Assembly (NCBI GenBank): GCA_021735105.1
Contig: JAIPHS010000034.1
Location: 1-8,676 of the forward strand
Origin: Candidatus Omnitrophota bacterium
GTDB lineage: Bacteria; Omnitrophota; Gorgyraeia; Duberdicusellales; 4484-171
Reading direction: 5' to 3'
Length of the DNA stretch: 8,676 nt
Part shown: positions 1-4,943 of the stretch, one piece after another
How positions within the stretch are numbered: the stretch's first letter is position 1
How the letters are laid out: each line of letters starts with the position of its first letter
The notes under the pieces: model-generated
Database searches by the model: none
What the model saw: only the letters and a program-made list of their open reading frames with translations
Told to the model about the DNA's origin: nothing
Made by a program: the position numbers and the translations under genes

Positions 1-738
1 AGGAAGAGCTCCCGAATTCATGATTGAAGCTGTAGCTTTCGCTTCATCAGCAGAAAAATCACCGGATATTTGAGCCCGGCCGCCCAAAATAGCTTCTTGA
101 ATCCGTGGAGTGCTTTGTACAGTTCCATCTAAAATAATTGCTAAGATTTTTCCAGTATTTTCCTGAGTTACTTTTGAAAATTTGTCTGCACCCCCAGAGG
201 TAAAACGCAGCCGCACCTCAGCAGCCCCATAAGGGTCAAAACCAACAAAACTTTCAGAAAGATCTGAGCCGTTAAGAACTGCTTCTTTTTTAACTAAAAG
301 CTTATCGCCTTTATACTCTTTTAATTGATAACCGGCCGGCATCTCTCCATCTAAGGCTTTTGTTATTTTGTCTTGATCGTCCGAAACTAGTTTAAACTCA
401 AGTTTACCAACCTTTTTTAATTCATCAATAATTTGCCTATCAACCAGGCCAGGCACTTTTACCAAGATGGATTTATCACCTTGAACTGAAATCGAAGTTT
501 CTTTAACTCCAAATGTATCTATTCTGGTACGTAACTTTGCAACTGCAGCAGAAATTGCATTCGAAACCTTATCTTGGTCAATACTTGATGTATCAGCCCG
601 GAGCAATACATACATGCCACCTTTTAAATCCAGGCCTAAATCAATATTTTGATCTAATGGAAAAATGTATAAAGCACATAATCCAATTAAAATCAAAAGC
701 CCTATAAGCCGTAACTTTAAATCACTCTTTCTAATCAT
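1..738 (-). CDS. secD: Protein translocase subunit SecD, N-terminal part (cut by window edge)
   Basis: Partial gene: 246 codons from an ATG at 738 run in frame to the left edge, so the C-terminal membrane part is missing. SecD works with SecF and YajC at the inner membrane, using the proton motive force to help SecYEG export proteins. Visible: a short basic N-terminus (MIRKSDLK), one hydrophobic membrane segment at about residues 9-26, then the SecD signature DLGLDLKGGMY near residues 32-42. The large periplasmic P1 region follows, with the conserved GKILAIILDG, QSTPRIQEAI and GGRAQISGDFS stretches and a SGALP end just before the next membrane segment. The start lies 5 bp after the yajC stop with no Shine-Dalgarno sequence, so translation is probably coupled to yajC. 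Family assignment is firm. Confidence 0.96.
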   Translation of the reverse strand, partial: MIRKSDLKLRLIGLLILIGLCALYIFPLDQNIDLGLDLKGGMYVLLRADTSSIDQDKVSNAISAAVAKLRTRIDTFGVKETSISVQGDKSILVKVPGLVDRQIIDELKKVGKLEFKLVSDDQDKITKALDGEMPAGYQLKEYKGDKLLVKKEAVLNGSDLSESFVGFDPYGAAEVRLRFTSGGADKFSKVTQENTGKILAIILDGTVQSTPRIQEAILGGRAQISGDFSADEAKATASIMNSGALP

Positions 739-743
739 TATTT

Positions 744-1016
744 TTATTTTTTAAGATATGAAATTGCGTTCTTGTCTATTTGAATTTTAGTTCCTTCATC
801 TATGCGCAAAGTAAAAGTTTTATCTTTAACAGCAACTATAGTACCGTGTATTCCTCCTGAAGTAACAACCTGATCATTCTTTTTAAGATTTGCAATCATC
901 ATTCGATGCTGTTTTTGTTGCTTTTTTTGAGGCCTGATTAACAAAAAGTAAAAAACAGCAAATAGAAATATAAGCGGGATTAATTGATAAAATACATTGC
1001 CTGTTCCTTGATCCAT
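744..1016 (-). CDS. yajC: Sec translocon accessory subunit YajC
   Basis: Small inner-membrane protein of the SecDF-YajC complex, 90 residues. One N-terminal membrane segment (IPLIFLFAVFYFLLI, about residues 13-27) is followed at once by the family hallmark RPQKKQQKQH. A cytoplasmic domain with GDxVVTxGGIxGxI-type sequence comes next (here NDQVVTSGGIHGTIV). I chose the ATG at 1016 because a perfect GGAGG lies at 1022-1026, 5 bp upstream. A longer reading from a TTG at 1028 would place that Shine-Dalgarno inside the gene. It sits between rpsP (28 bp upstream) and secD (5 bp downstream), so it is the middle gene of one operon. Length is normal for the family. Confidence 0.95.
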   Translation of the reverse strand: MDQGTGNVFYQLIPLIFLFAVFYFLLIRPQKKQQKQHRMMIANLKKNDQVVTSGGIHGTIVAVKDKTFTLRIDEGTKIQIDKNAISYLKK

Positions 1017-1044
1017 AATAACCTCCAATAGTTAAATTTTAATT

Positions 1045-1530
1045 TTATTTAGGTTTATTTTCTTCTTTGGGCTCTTCTTTGGGCTCTTCTTTGGGCTCTT
1101 CTTTGGGCTCTTCTTGCTCCTTTGATAACTTTGAGCTTTCCGGCGGATTCTTAGCTTCTTCCGGCTTCTTGAGTTTTTCTTGCTCTACTGGTTTTTCACT
1201 ATTCTCTTCTTTTTTACCAACTTCAATCTTTTCCTTTTTTTCTTGCTGCTGATTTTGTTCTGGTTTAGATGCTTTTTTCTTATTTTTCTTTTTAGGCTTT
1301 CCGTAATTTTTAAATAAGCTAGCTACCGTTTCAGAGGGCTGAGCTCCTTTTTGAAGCCATTCTTTATATTTATCAGTATCAATTTTTAGTAAATCCCTCC
1401 TAGGATCATAATAGCCAACTTGATCGATAAACCTTGACTCTCTTGCCCAATCTTTTTCAGTTACTACAATTTTTTGATGCGTTTTGCCCTTAATAGATTT
1501 CCCCGGGCGCCTTAACCTTATCTTTAACAT
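1045..1530 (-). CDS. rpsP: 30S ribosomal protein S16 with long charged C-terminal tail
   Basis: Ribosomal protein S16 of the small subunit. Residues 1-78 are a standard S16 domain: MLKIRLRRPG start, RFIDQVGYYDP at 33-43 and GAQPSETV at 62-69. Usual S16 length is about 80-90 residues; this one is 161 because of an 83-residue tail rich in Lys, Glu and Pro with no hydrophobic core. The tail ends in repeats of EEPK encoded by a 12-bp tandem repeat. Such a tail should be disordered; its role is unknown. A strong AGGAGG Shine-Dalgarno lies 4 bp before the ATG. The gene is first in an operon with yajC and secD. That is not the common rpsP neighbourhood (ffh, rimM, trmD, rplS). Confidence 0.94.
   Translation of the reverse strand: MLKIRLRRPGKSIKGKTHQKIVVTEKDWARESRFIDQVGYYDPRRDLLKIDTDKYKEWLQKGAQPSETVASLFKNYGKPKKKNKKKASKPEQNQQQEKKEKIEVGKKEENSEKPVEQEKLKKPEEAKNPPESSKLSKEQEEPKEEPKEEPKEEPKEENKPK
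1061..1115 (-). repeat. 12-bp tandem repeat in the rpsP tail
   Basis: Four perfect copies of TCTTCTTTGGGC (plus-strand reading) fill 1061-1108, followed by a 7-bp partial copy. On the coding strand they encode the repeated tetrapeptide EEPK near the C-terminus of S16. The unit is a multiple of three, so copy-number change would lengthen or shorten the tail without a frameshift. Confidence 0.95.
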
Positions 1531-1582
1531 TTTTCCTCCTTTAATGAATAGATAATTTATAAAATTTTACTAAATTTGATAA

Positions 1583-1588
1583 ATTATA
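1583..1588 (-). promoter_or_regulatory. Candidate -10 element for the rpsP-yajC-secD operon
   Basis: Perfect TATAAT on the minus strand, about 53 bp upstream of the rpsP ATG and just downstream of an inverted repeat. No good -35 hexamer stands at 16-18 bp. The only TTGACA (1622-1627) is too far away, at 33 bp. The promoter may therefore be weak, extended or activator-dependent, or may not be used. Called from motif alone. Confidence 0.45.
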
Positions 1589-1589
1589 T

Positions 1590-1629
1590 CCTTGACAAGC
1601 AACCTATATAGACAGCTCGTCTGTCAAGG
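1590..1629. repeat. Inverted repeat next to the rpsP -10 element
   Basis: CCTTGACA at 1590-1597 and TGTCAAGG at 1622-1629 form an 8-bp perfect inverted repeat with a 24-bp spacer. A second pair, GACAG at 1611-1615 and CTGTC at 1621-1625, lies inside it and would form a competing hairpin. It abuts the TATAAT at 1583-1588, so it could be an operator or an RNA hairpin in read-through transcripts from trpE. Function is not determined. Confidence 0.7.
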
Positions 1630-1690
1630 GTTAAGTTCAGCCATATGTTTTAGCTTCCCTTCGGTTAGCTAAAACATGGCTTCACTTAAC
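1630..1690. repeat. Long interrupted palindrome spanning the trpE stop codon
   Basis: Arms: GTTAAGT (1630-1636) with ACTTAAC (1684-1690), and GCCAT..GTTTTAGCT (1640-1655, with a 2-nt bulge) with AGCTAAAACATGGC (1667-1680). The symmetric 3-nt interruptions between the two stems make one hairpin of about 21 bp with an 11-nt loop. The trpE TAA (1686-1688) lies in one arm. On the minus strand no U-run follows, so this is not a classical intrinsic terminator. It may protect or end the hisF-hisI-trpE mRNA, or it may be a small mobile palindromic repeat. Confidence 0.8.
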
Positions 1691-3161
1691 TTCCACTTGC
1701 AAGCTCAAGAGCTTTCACTTGAGCCTTAGCTTTATTTATTGTTTCTTTATATTCTTTCTCTGGTAGAGAATCGGCAACAATACCCGCACCAGCCTGAATA
1801 TACGCTTTATTATTTTTAAACAAGATAGTCCGGATTATTATACAAGTATCTAGGCTATTTGTGAAGGAAAAATATCCCACTGAACCTGCATATACCCCCC
1901 GCCTATCCGGCTCAAGTTCATTAATTATTTGCATAGCTCTTACCTTGGGGGCTCCACTTACAGTTCCTGCAGGAAAACAGCTCTCTAAAGCAGAAAATAA
2001 ATTTTGCCCTTTCTTGATTTTAGCCCTCACTTCACTAACAATATGCATCACATGGGAAAATTTTTCAACACTCATAAAAACAGGTAAATTTACTGTTGTT
2101 TTTTTTGCTACTCGTCCCAAGTCATTTCTGGCTAAATCAACTAACATTATATGTTCTGCCCTTTCTTTTTTATCAGCAAGTAAAGACCCCTTAAGCTTTT
2201 GATCCTGGACTTCATTTTTACCACGCGGCCTAGTACCGGCGATAGGATGTGTTATTAACTCATGATTTTCAACTCGAAGCAGCATCTCGGGAGAAGACCC
2301 AGCCAGGTTCATCTTGCCAAAATTAAGATAAAACATATATGGAGATGGATTTAATATTCTTAGATATCTATAGGCTAAAAATGGGTCTTTTGAAAAATTA
2401 CTTTCAAATCTTTGTGATATAACTGTCTGAATTATGTCTCCTTCTTTTATATACTTTTTAGCTTTTTTTAATATTTTTATAAAATCAGCTTTTTTAAAGT
2501 TTGATTTCATTTTTACATTTTTTTTAACAAAATTTAATTTAGGTAAGGGCTCTATTTTAATCATTTGATCGTATAATTTTGAAATATTTTTAACCCCATC
2601 TTTATAAGCTTTATTTAATTTACTTTTTTTGTCAATAGAAACAAAATTAAGAATTTCAATTTGTTTTTTTAGATGATCAAATATAATTAAATATTTTGGC
2701 AGGATAAGATAAGAATCAAAAGTAGATATTTTATCTTTTAACTCTTTGCCCACCGGTTCATAAAATCTAATTAAATCATAACCAAGATAGCCAACAAAGC
2801 CTCCAAAAAAACGTAAATTTTCTTTAGGAGCAACTTTATAGCGGCCCATTGTTCTTTTTAGCTCATCTAATGGATCTTTTTTTATTTTAAAAGCTTTGGT
2901 TGTTTTTGTATAAACCTTATCTTTTTTCGTTTTAAAGGTTTCAATGGGCGAAAACCCTAAAAAAGAGTAACGGCAAACTTTTTCTTGGCCTTCTACCGAC
3001 TCTAACAAAAAGCTATCACCTTTTATCTTATTTTTTAAGTTATAATAAGCTGCAATTGGCGTAAACCAATCCGAATAAAACTTATGAGATAAAACTATTA
3101 AATTGTTTTTTTCAGCTAATTTCTTAAATGTTTTTGAATTAGGCTTAATTTTTATGTCCAT
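1686..3161 (-). CDS. trpE: Anthranilate synthase component I
   Basis: Converts chorismate to anthranilate, the first committed step of tryptophan synthesis, using ammonia from the glutaminase TrpG. 491 residues, normal length. Seen: the LLES tryptophan-feedback motif at 52-55 and NPSPYMFYL at 271-279, which also lines the allosteric site. Catalytic chorismate-binding motifs are GDIIQTVISQRF (241-252), PIAGTRPRG (306-314), DLARNDLGRV (342-351), FPAGTVSGAPK (396-406) and AGAGIVADSLPEKE (457-470). PIAGT, rather than the PIKGT of PabB, favours TrpE over aminodeoxychorismate synthase. No trpG is adjacent in the window. The start at 3161 has no recognisable Shine-Dalgarno. It is the last gene after hisF and hisI, 31 bp from hisI. 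The intact feedback residues suggest allosteric control by tryptophan. Confidence 0.96.
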   Translation of the reverse strand: MDIKIKPNSKTFKKLAEKNNLIVLSHKFYSDWFTPIAAYYNLKNKIKGDSFLLESVEGQEKVCRYSFLGFSPIETFKTKKDKVYTKTTKAFKIKKDPLDELKRTMGRYKVAPKENLRFFGGFVGYLGYDLIRFYEPVGKELKDKISTFDSYLILPKYLIIFDHLKKQIEILNFVSIDKKSKLNKAYKDGVKNISKLYDQMIKIEPLPKLNFVKKNVKMKSNFKKADFIKILKKAKKYIKEGDIIQTVISQRFESNFSKDPFLAYRYLRILNPSPYMFYLNFGKMNLAGSSPEMLLRVENHELITHPIAGTRPRGKNEVQDQKLKGSLLADKKERAEHIMLVDLARNDLGRVAKKTTVNLPVFMSVEKFSHVMHIVSEVRAKIKKGQNLFSALESCFPAGTVSGAPKVRAMQIINELEPDRRGVYAGSVGYFSFTNSLDTCIIIRTILFKNNKAYIQAGAGIVADSLPEKEYKETINKAKAQVKALELASGS

Positions 3162-3192
3162 ATTATTGTTATTTTGTTTTTTATTCTTTATG

Positions 3193-3534
3193 TTATATTA
3201 ATTTTCGATAAAAACAGCTCCAATTACCTGTATGGCAAGCGGCTCCTTTTTGGTCAACTATCAGCAAAAGCGCATCTTTATCACAATCATAATAAATGCT
3301 TTTAACCGTCTGAATGTGCCCGCTGGTTTCTCCCTTTCTCCACAGCTTTTGCCGCGAACGTGAATAAAAACAAGTTCTTTTCTCGTCAAGGGTAATTTGA
3401 ATCGATTCTTTATTCATATAAGCTATCATCAATACATCGTTTGATTTTTCATCTTGAACAATTGCCGGAATAAGGCCTTTTTCGTTAAATTTTAAATCAG
3501 ACACATTTAATTGATCGTTATTTTTTTTATCCAT
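3193..3534 (-). CDS. hisI: Phosphoribosyl-AMP cyclohydrolase (monofunctional HisI)
   Basis: Third step of histidine synthesis: opens the purine ring of phosphoribosyl-AMP. About 113 residues, the size of a monofunctional cyclohydrolase; there is no fused HisE pyrophosphohydrolase domain. Signature motifs are FYSRSRQKLWRKGETSGH in the middle, then the metal-binding DCDKD and the C-terminal CHTGNWSC with its conserved cysteines. An ATG at 3534 is chosen (AAGGA 8 bp upstream); a GTG at 3537, one codon earlier and 5 bp from the same AAGGA, is equally possible. It lies 26 bp after hisF (23 bp if the GTG is used) and 31 bp before trpE, clearly in one operon. A separate hisE is not seen here. Confidence 0.96.
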   Translation of the reverse strand: MDKKNNDQLNVSDLKFNEKGLIPAIVQDEKSNDVLMIAYMNKESIQITLDEKRTCFYSRSRQKLWRKGETSGHIQTVKSIYYDCDKDALLLIVDQKGAACHTGNWSCFYRKLI

Positions 3535-3560
3535 CACACCATTCCTTATGATTATTTATC

Positions 3561-4337
3561 TTACAACCTTATATTTATCTTTTCTTGGTTTAACCTTTGT
3601 TTTATTTGACTAATTGCAATCTCTCTATAATGAAATATAGACGCAGCTAATGCCCCGGTAGCTTTAGTTCTTTTAAAAAGATCAGAAAAATGGTCTAACT
3701 TACCGGCTCCTCCGGAGGCGATAACAGGAATATTAACAGCATCAGATATTGCTTTTGTTAAAGAAAGATCAAACCCTTTTTTCATACCATCACAATCCAT
3801 GCTGGTTAAAAGTATTTCACCTGCCCCCAAAGACTCTACTTTTTTTGCCCAATTAACAACATCTATTCCTGTTGGCTTTCTTCCCCCGTGGGTATAAACC
3901 TCCCAACTATTAATTTCGCGCTTTGCGCTTTGCGCTTTGCGCTTTGCGTCTATAGCAACCACAATACATTGACTTCCAAAGATATTTGAAGCCTCAATTA
4001 TCATCTGAGGCCTTTCTACTGCTGAACTATTAATTGACACCTTATCTGCTCCGGCTAACAATATCTCTCTTATATCTTCATTGCACTTTATACCTCCGCC
4101 AACCGTAAACGGCATGAATATTACCTGAGATACTTCTTTTACCAACTCAACAACAGTTTTGCGTTTTTGAAAACTTGCAGTAATATCTAAAAAAACTAAC
4201 TCATCGGCTCCTTCTTTTTGGTAGACCTTTGCATTTTCTACTGGATCTCCGGCATCTTTTAGGTCAACAAAATTAACTCCTTTGACCACTCTACTATCTT
4301 TGATATCCAAGCAAGGTATTATTCGTTTTGCTAGCAT
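3561..4337 (-). CDS. hisF: Imidazole glycerol phosphate synthase cyclase subunit HisF
   Basis: With the glutaminase HisH it makes imidazole glycerol phosphate and AICAR, linking histidine and purine synthesis. 258-residue (beta/alpha)8 barrel. The two catalytic aspartates are visible: Asp11 in CLDIK and Asp130 in AIDAK. Phosphate-binding stretches are VGGGIK (79-84) and ASGGAGKLDHF near the C-terminus; GAGEILLTSMDCDG is also typical. Right after Asp130 the loop carries about seven extra residues (RKAQSAK) encoded by a heptanucleotide tandem repeat. AAGGAG lies 7 bp before the ATG. First gene of the hisF-hisI-trpE operon, with a promoter at 4366-4393. HisH is not in the window. Confidence 0.97.
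   Translation of the reverse strand: MLAKRIIPCLDIKDSRVVKGVNFVDLKDAGDPVENAKVYQKEGADELVFLDITASFQKRKTVVELVKEVSQVIFMPFTVGGGIKCNEDIREILLAGADKVSINSSAVERPQMIIEASNIFGSQCIVVAIDAKRKAQSAKREINSWEVYTHGGRKPTGIDVVNWAKKVESLGAGEILLTSMDCDGMKKGFDLSLTKAISDAVNIPVIASGGAGKLDHFSDLFKRTKATGALAASIFHYREIAISQIKQRLNQEKINIRL
3918..3948 (-). repeat. Heptanucleotide tandem repeat inside hisF
   Basis: Four perfect copies of GCTTTGC (plus strand; GCAAAGC on the coding strand) at 3920-3947, with period-7 identity over 3918-3948. Three extra units equal 21 bp, or seven codons, which keeps hisF in frame. Gain or loss of one or two units would shift the frame just after catalytic Asp130. Confidence 0.96.
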
Positions 4338-4365
4338 AATTAATCTCCTTAAAAAGATGAAACAA

Positions 4366-4393
4366 ATTATATCATATATGTAATAAAATCCAA
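4366..4393 (-). promoter_or_regulatory. Sigma70-type promoter of hisF-hisI-trpE
   Basis: On the minus strand TTGGAT (4388-4393) and a perfect TATAAT (4366-4371) are separated by 16 bp. They lie 29 bp upstream of the hisF ATG, with the Shine-Dalgarno AAGGAG between. This is the only strong promoter-like pair seen upstream of the hisF-hisI-trpE genes. No leader peptide, T-box or attenuator fits in the short leader. Confidence 0.7.
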
Positions 4394-4461
4394 GCTAATT
4401 AGAAAAAAAGCACCTTTTTTGCTTTATTAGGCTTTTAAATCGGTTAATTTTGATAAAAAAC

Positions 4462-4490
4462 TTGTTTTTAGCCAAATTAATATGTTATAT
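4462..4490 (+). promoter_or_regulatory. Candidate promoter for the riboswitch transcript
   Basis: TTGTTT (4462-4467) and TTATAT (4485-4490) are spaced by 17 bp, putting a start near 4497. The transcript would begin about 20 nt before the riboswitch P1 helix, as it must if the whole aptamer is to be made. Both hexamers deviate from consensus. Confidence 0.45.
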
Positions 4491-4518
4491 TTAAACCAGT
4501 TTGTTGACAATTTAGCTA

Positions 4519-4601
4519 TTTCTTTGTAAAAGGCAAGTCCGTCGAAAGGCGGATACGCAAAACTACCTACCCTTTAAAGGGAAGAGGGGCTGCCAAAGAA
4601 A
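4519..4601 (+). promoter_or_regulatory. Cyclic di-GMP-I (GEMM-I) riboswitch aptamer
   Basis: Found by eye from the GEMM-I core. P1 pairs TTTCTTTG (4519-4526) with CAAAGAAA (4594-4601). The joining segment TAAAA-GGCAAG follows. P2 is TCCGTC (4538-4543) with GGCGGA (4548-4553), closed by a GAAA tetraloop that in known structures docks into P3. The core ACGCAAA (4555-4561) is next, then a P3 hairpin around the self-complementary CCCTTTAAAGGG (4570-4581), then GAGGGGCTGCC. My hand alignment to the Vibrio cholerae Vc2 aptamer places the ligand-contact bases at G4532 (Vc2 G20), A4559 (A47) and C4593 (C92), all conserved. G rather than A at the first position favours c-di-GMP over cGAMP. It stands directly before a terminator and a small secreted-protein gene. 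Confidence 0.88.
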
Positions 4602-4614
4602 AATATTAAAAAAG

Positions 4615-4645
4615 CCCTAAGGTAGTTTTGCCTTAGGGTTTTTTT
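4615..4645 (+). terminator. Riboswitch expression-platform terminator, bidirectional
   Basis: CCCTAAGG (4615-4622) pairs with CCTTAGGG (4631-4638), loop TAGTTTTG, followed by seven T residues (4639-4645): a strong intrinsic terminator on the plus strand. AGGTAGTTTTGC (4620-4631) is perfectly complementary over 12 bp to GCAAAACTACCT (4557-4568), which includes the ligand-contact base A4559. Aptamer and antiterminator are therefore mutually exclusive, predicting that c-di-GMP binding turns the gene off. On the minus strand the same hairpin is followed, after one C, by six U (4613-4608), so it should also stop the barrel-gene operon arriving from the right. Confidence 0.88.
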
Positions 4646-4670
4646 AATTTTATAAAAAACGGAGGAAAAA

Positions 4671-4940
4671 ATGATAAAAAAGATGATTTTTACACTTTTT
4701 TCGTTTCTTTTTATCTCGTTTTTAGCTTATGCTCAAGATACAGCTGCTCTGACAATATCTATCGTTATTCCCCCGCGCATCGAAATAAGCGATAAAAACG
4801 ACTTAGCCCAAAACAAACCCGCTAAAGAAACTATATCTGCGTCAATAAAAGAAAAAGATGAGCAGCTTGCCGCAATTAAAAATGAATGGCTGGTTCGAAA
4901 CGGAAAAAATGTTATAGTAAAAACAATTCTTCCCAAATAA
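4671..4940 (+). CDS. Small secreted protein of unknown function under riboswitch control
   Basis: 89 residues, no family recognised. Residues 1-21 are a textbook signal peptide (MIKKM, a hydrophobic stretch, then AYA before QD), so the mature part of about 68 residues lies in the periplasm or outside. It begins with an alternating hydrophobic strand, ALTISIVIPPRIEI (26-39), as in pilin-like or spore-coat-U-like subunits. A charged Lys/Glu stretch follows, and the protein ends VIVKTILPK. There are no cysteines and no lipobox. GGAGG lies 5 bp before the ATG, immediately after the riboswitch terminator. Its stop is 3 bp from the stop of the convergent barrel gene. A subunit or regulator of the neighbouring assembly locus is an inference from position and sequence style. 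Confidence 0.85.
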   Translation: MIKKMIFTLFSFLFISFLAYAQDTAALTISIVIPPRIEISDKNDLAQNKPAKETISASIKEKDEQLAAIKNEWLVRNGKNVIVKTILPK

Positions 4941-4943
4941 TCA

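Noticed and set aside
1067..1252. 61-codon plus-strand ORF opposite rpsP
   Set aside because: It is a shadow of the low-complexity S16 tail: Ser/Phe/Gly repeats produced by reading the 12-bp repeat backwards.
1622..1627. TTGACA as the -35 box of rpsP
   Set aside because: The spacing to TATAAT at 1583-1588 is 33 bp and to TATATA at 1605-1610 only 11 bp; the hexamer is better explained as an arm of the inverted repeat.
1861..2202. 113-codon plus-strand ORF opposite trpE
   Set aside because: It lies wholly over the conserved TrpE catalytic region, with no Shine-Dalgarno and no recognisable protein features.
3918..3948. CRISPR-like array in the hisF repeats
   Set aside because: The units are 7 bp with no spacers, so it is a simple tandem repeat; no cas genes are present.
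4400..4436. Weak hairpin AAAGC/GCTTT with A and T runs as a terminator
   Set aside because: The stem is only 5 bp and no gene ends nearby on either strand; it is ordinary AT-rich intergenic sequence.
4504..4532. TTGACA (4504-4509) with TAAAAG 17 bp downstream as the riboswitch promoter
   Set aside because: A start from it would fall near 4539 and remove P1 and the GGCAAG ligand-binding segment of the aptamer, so the weaker pair at 4462-4490 is preferred.
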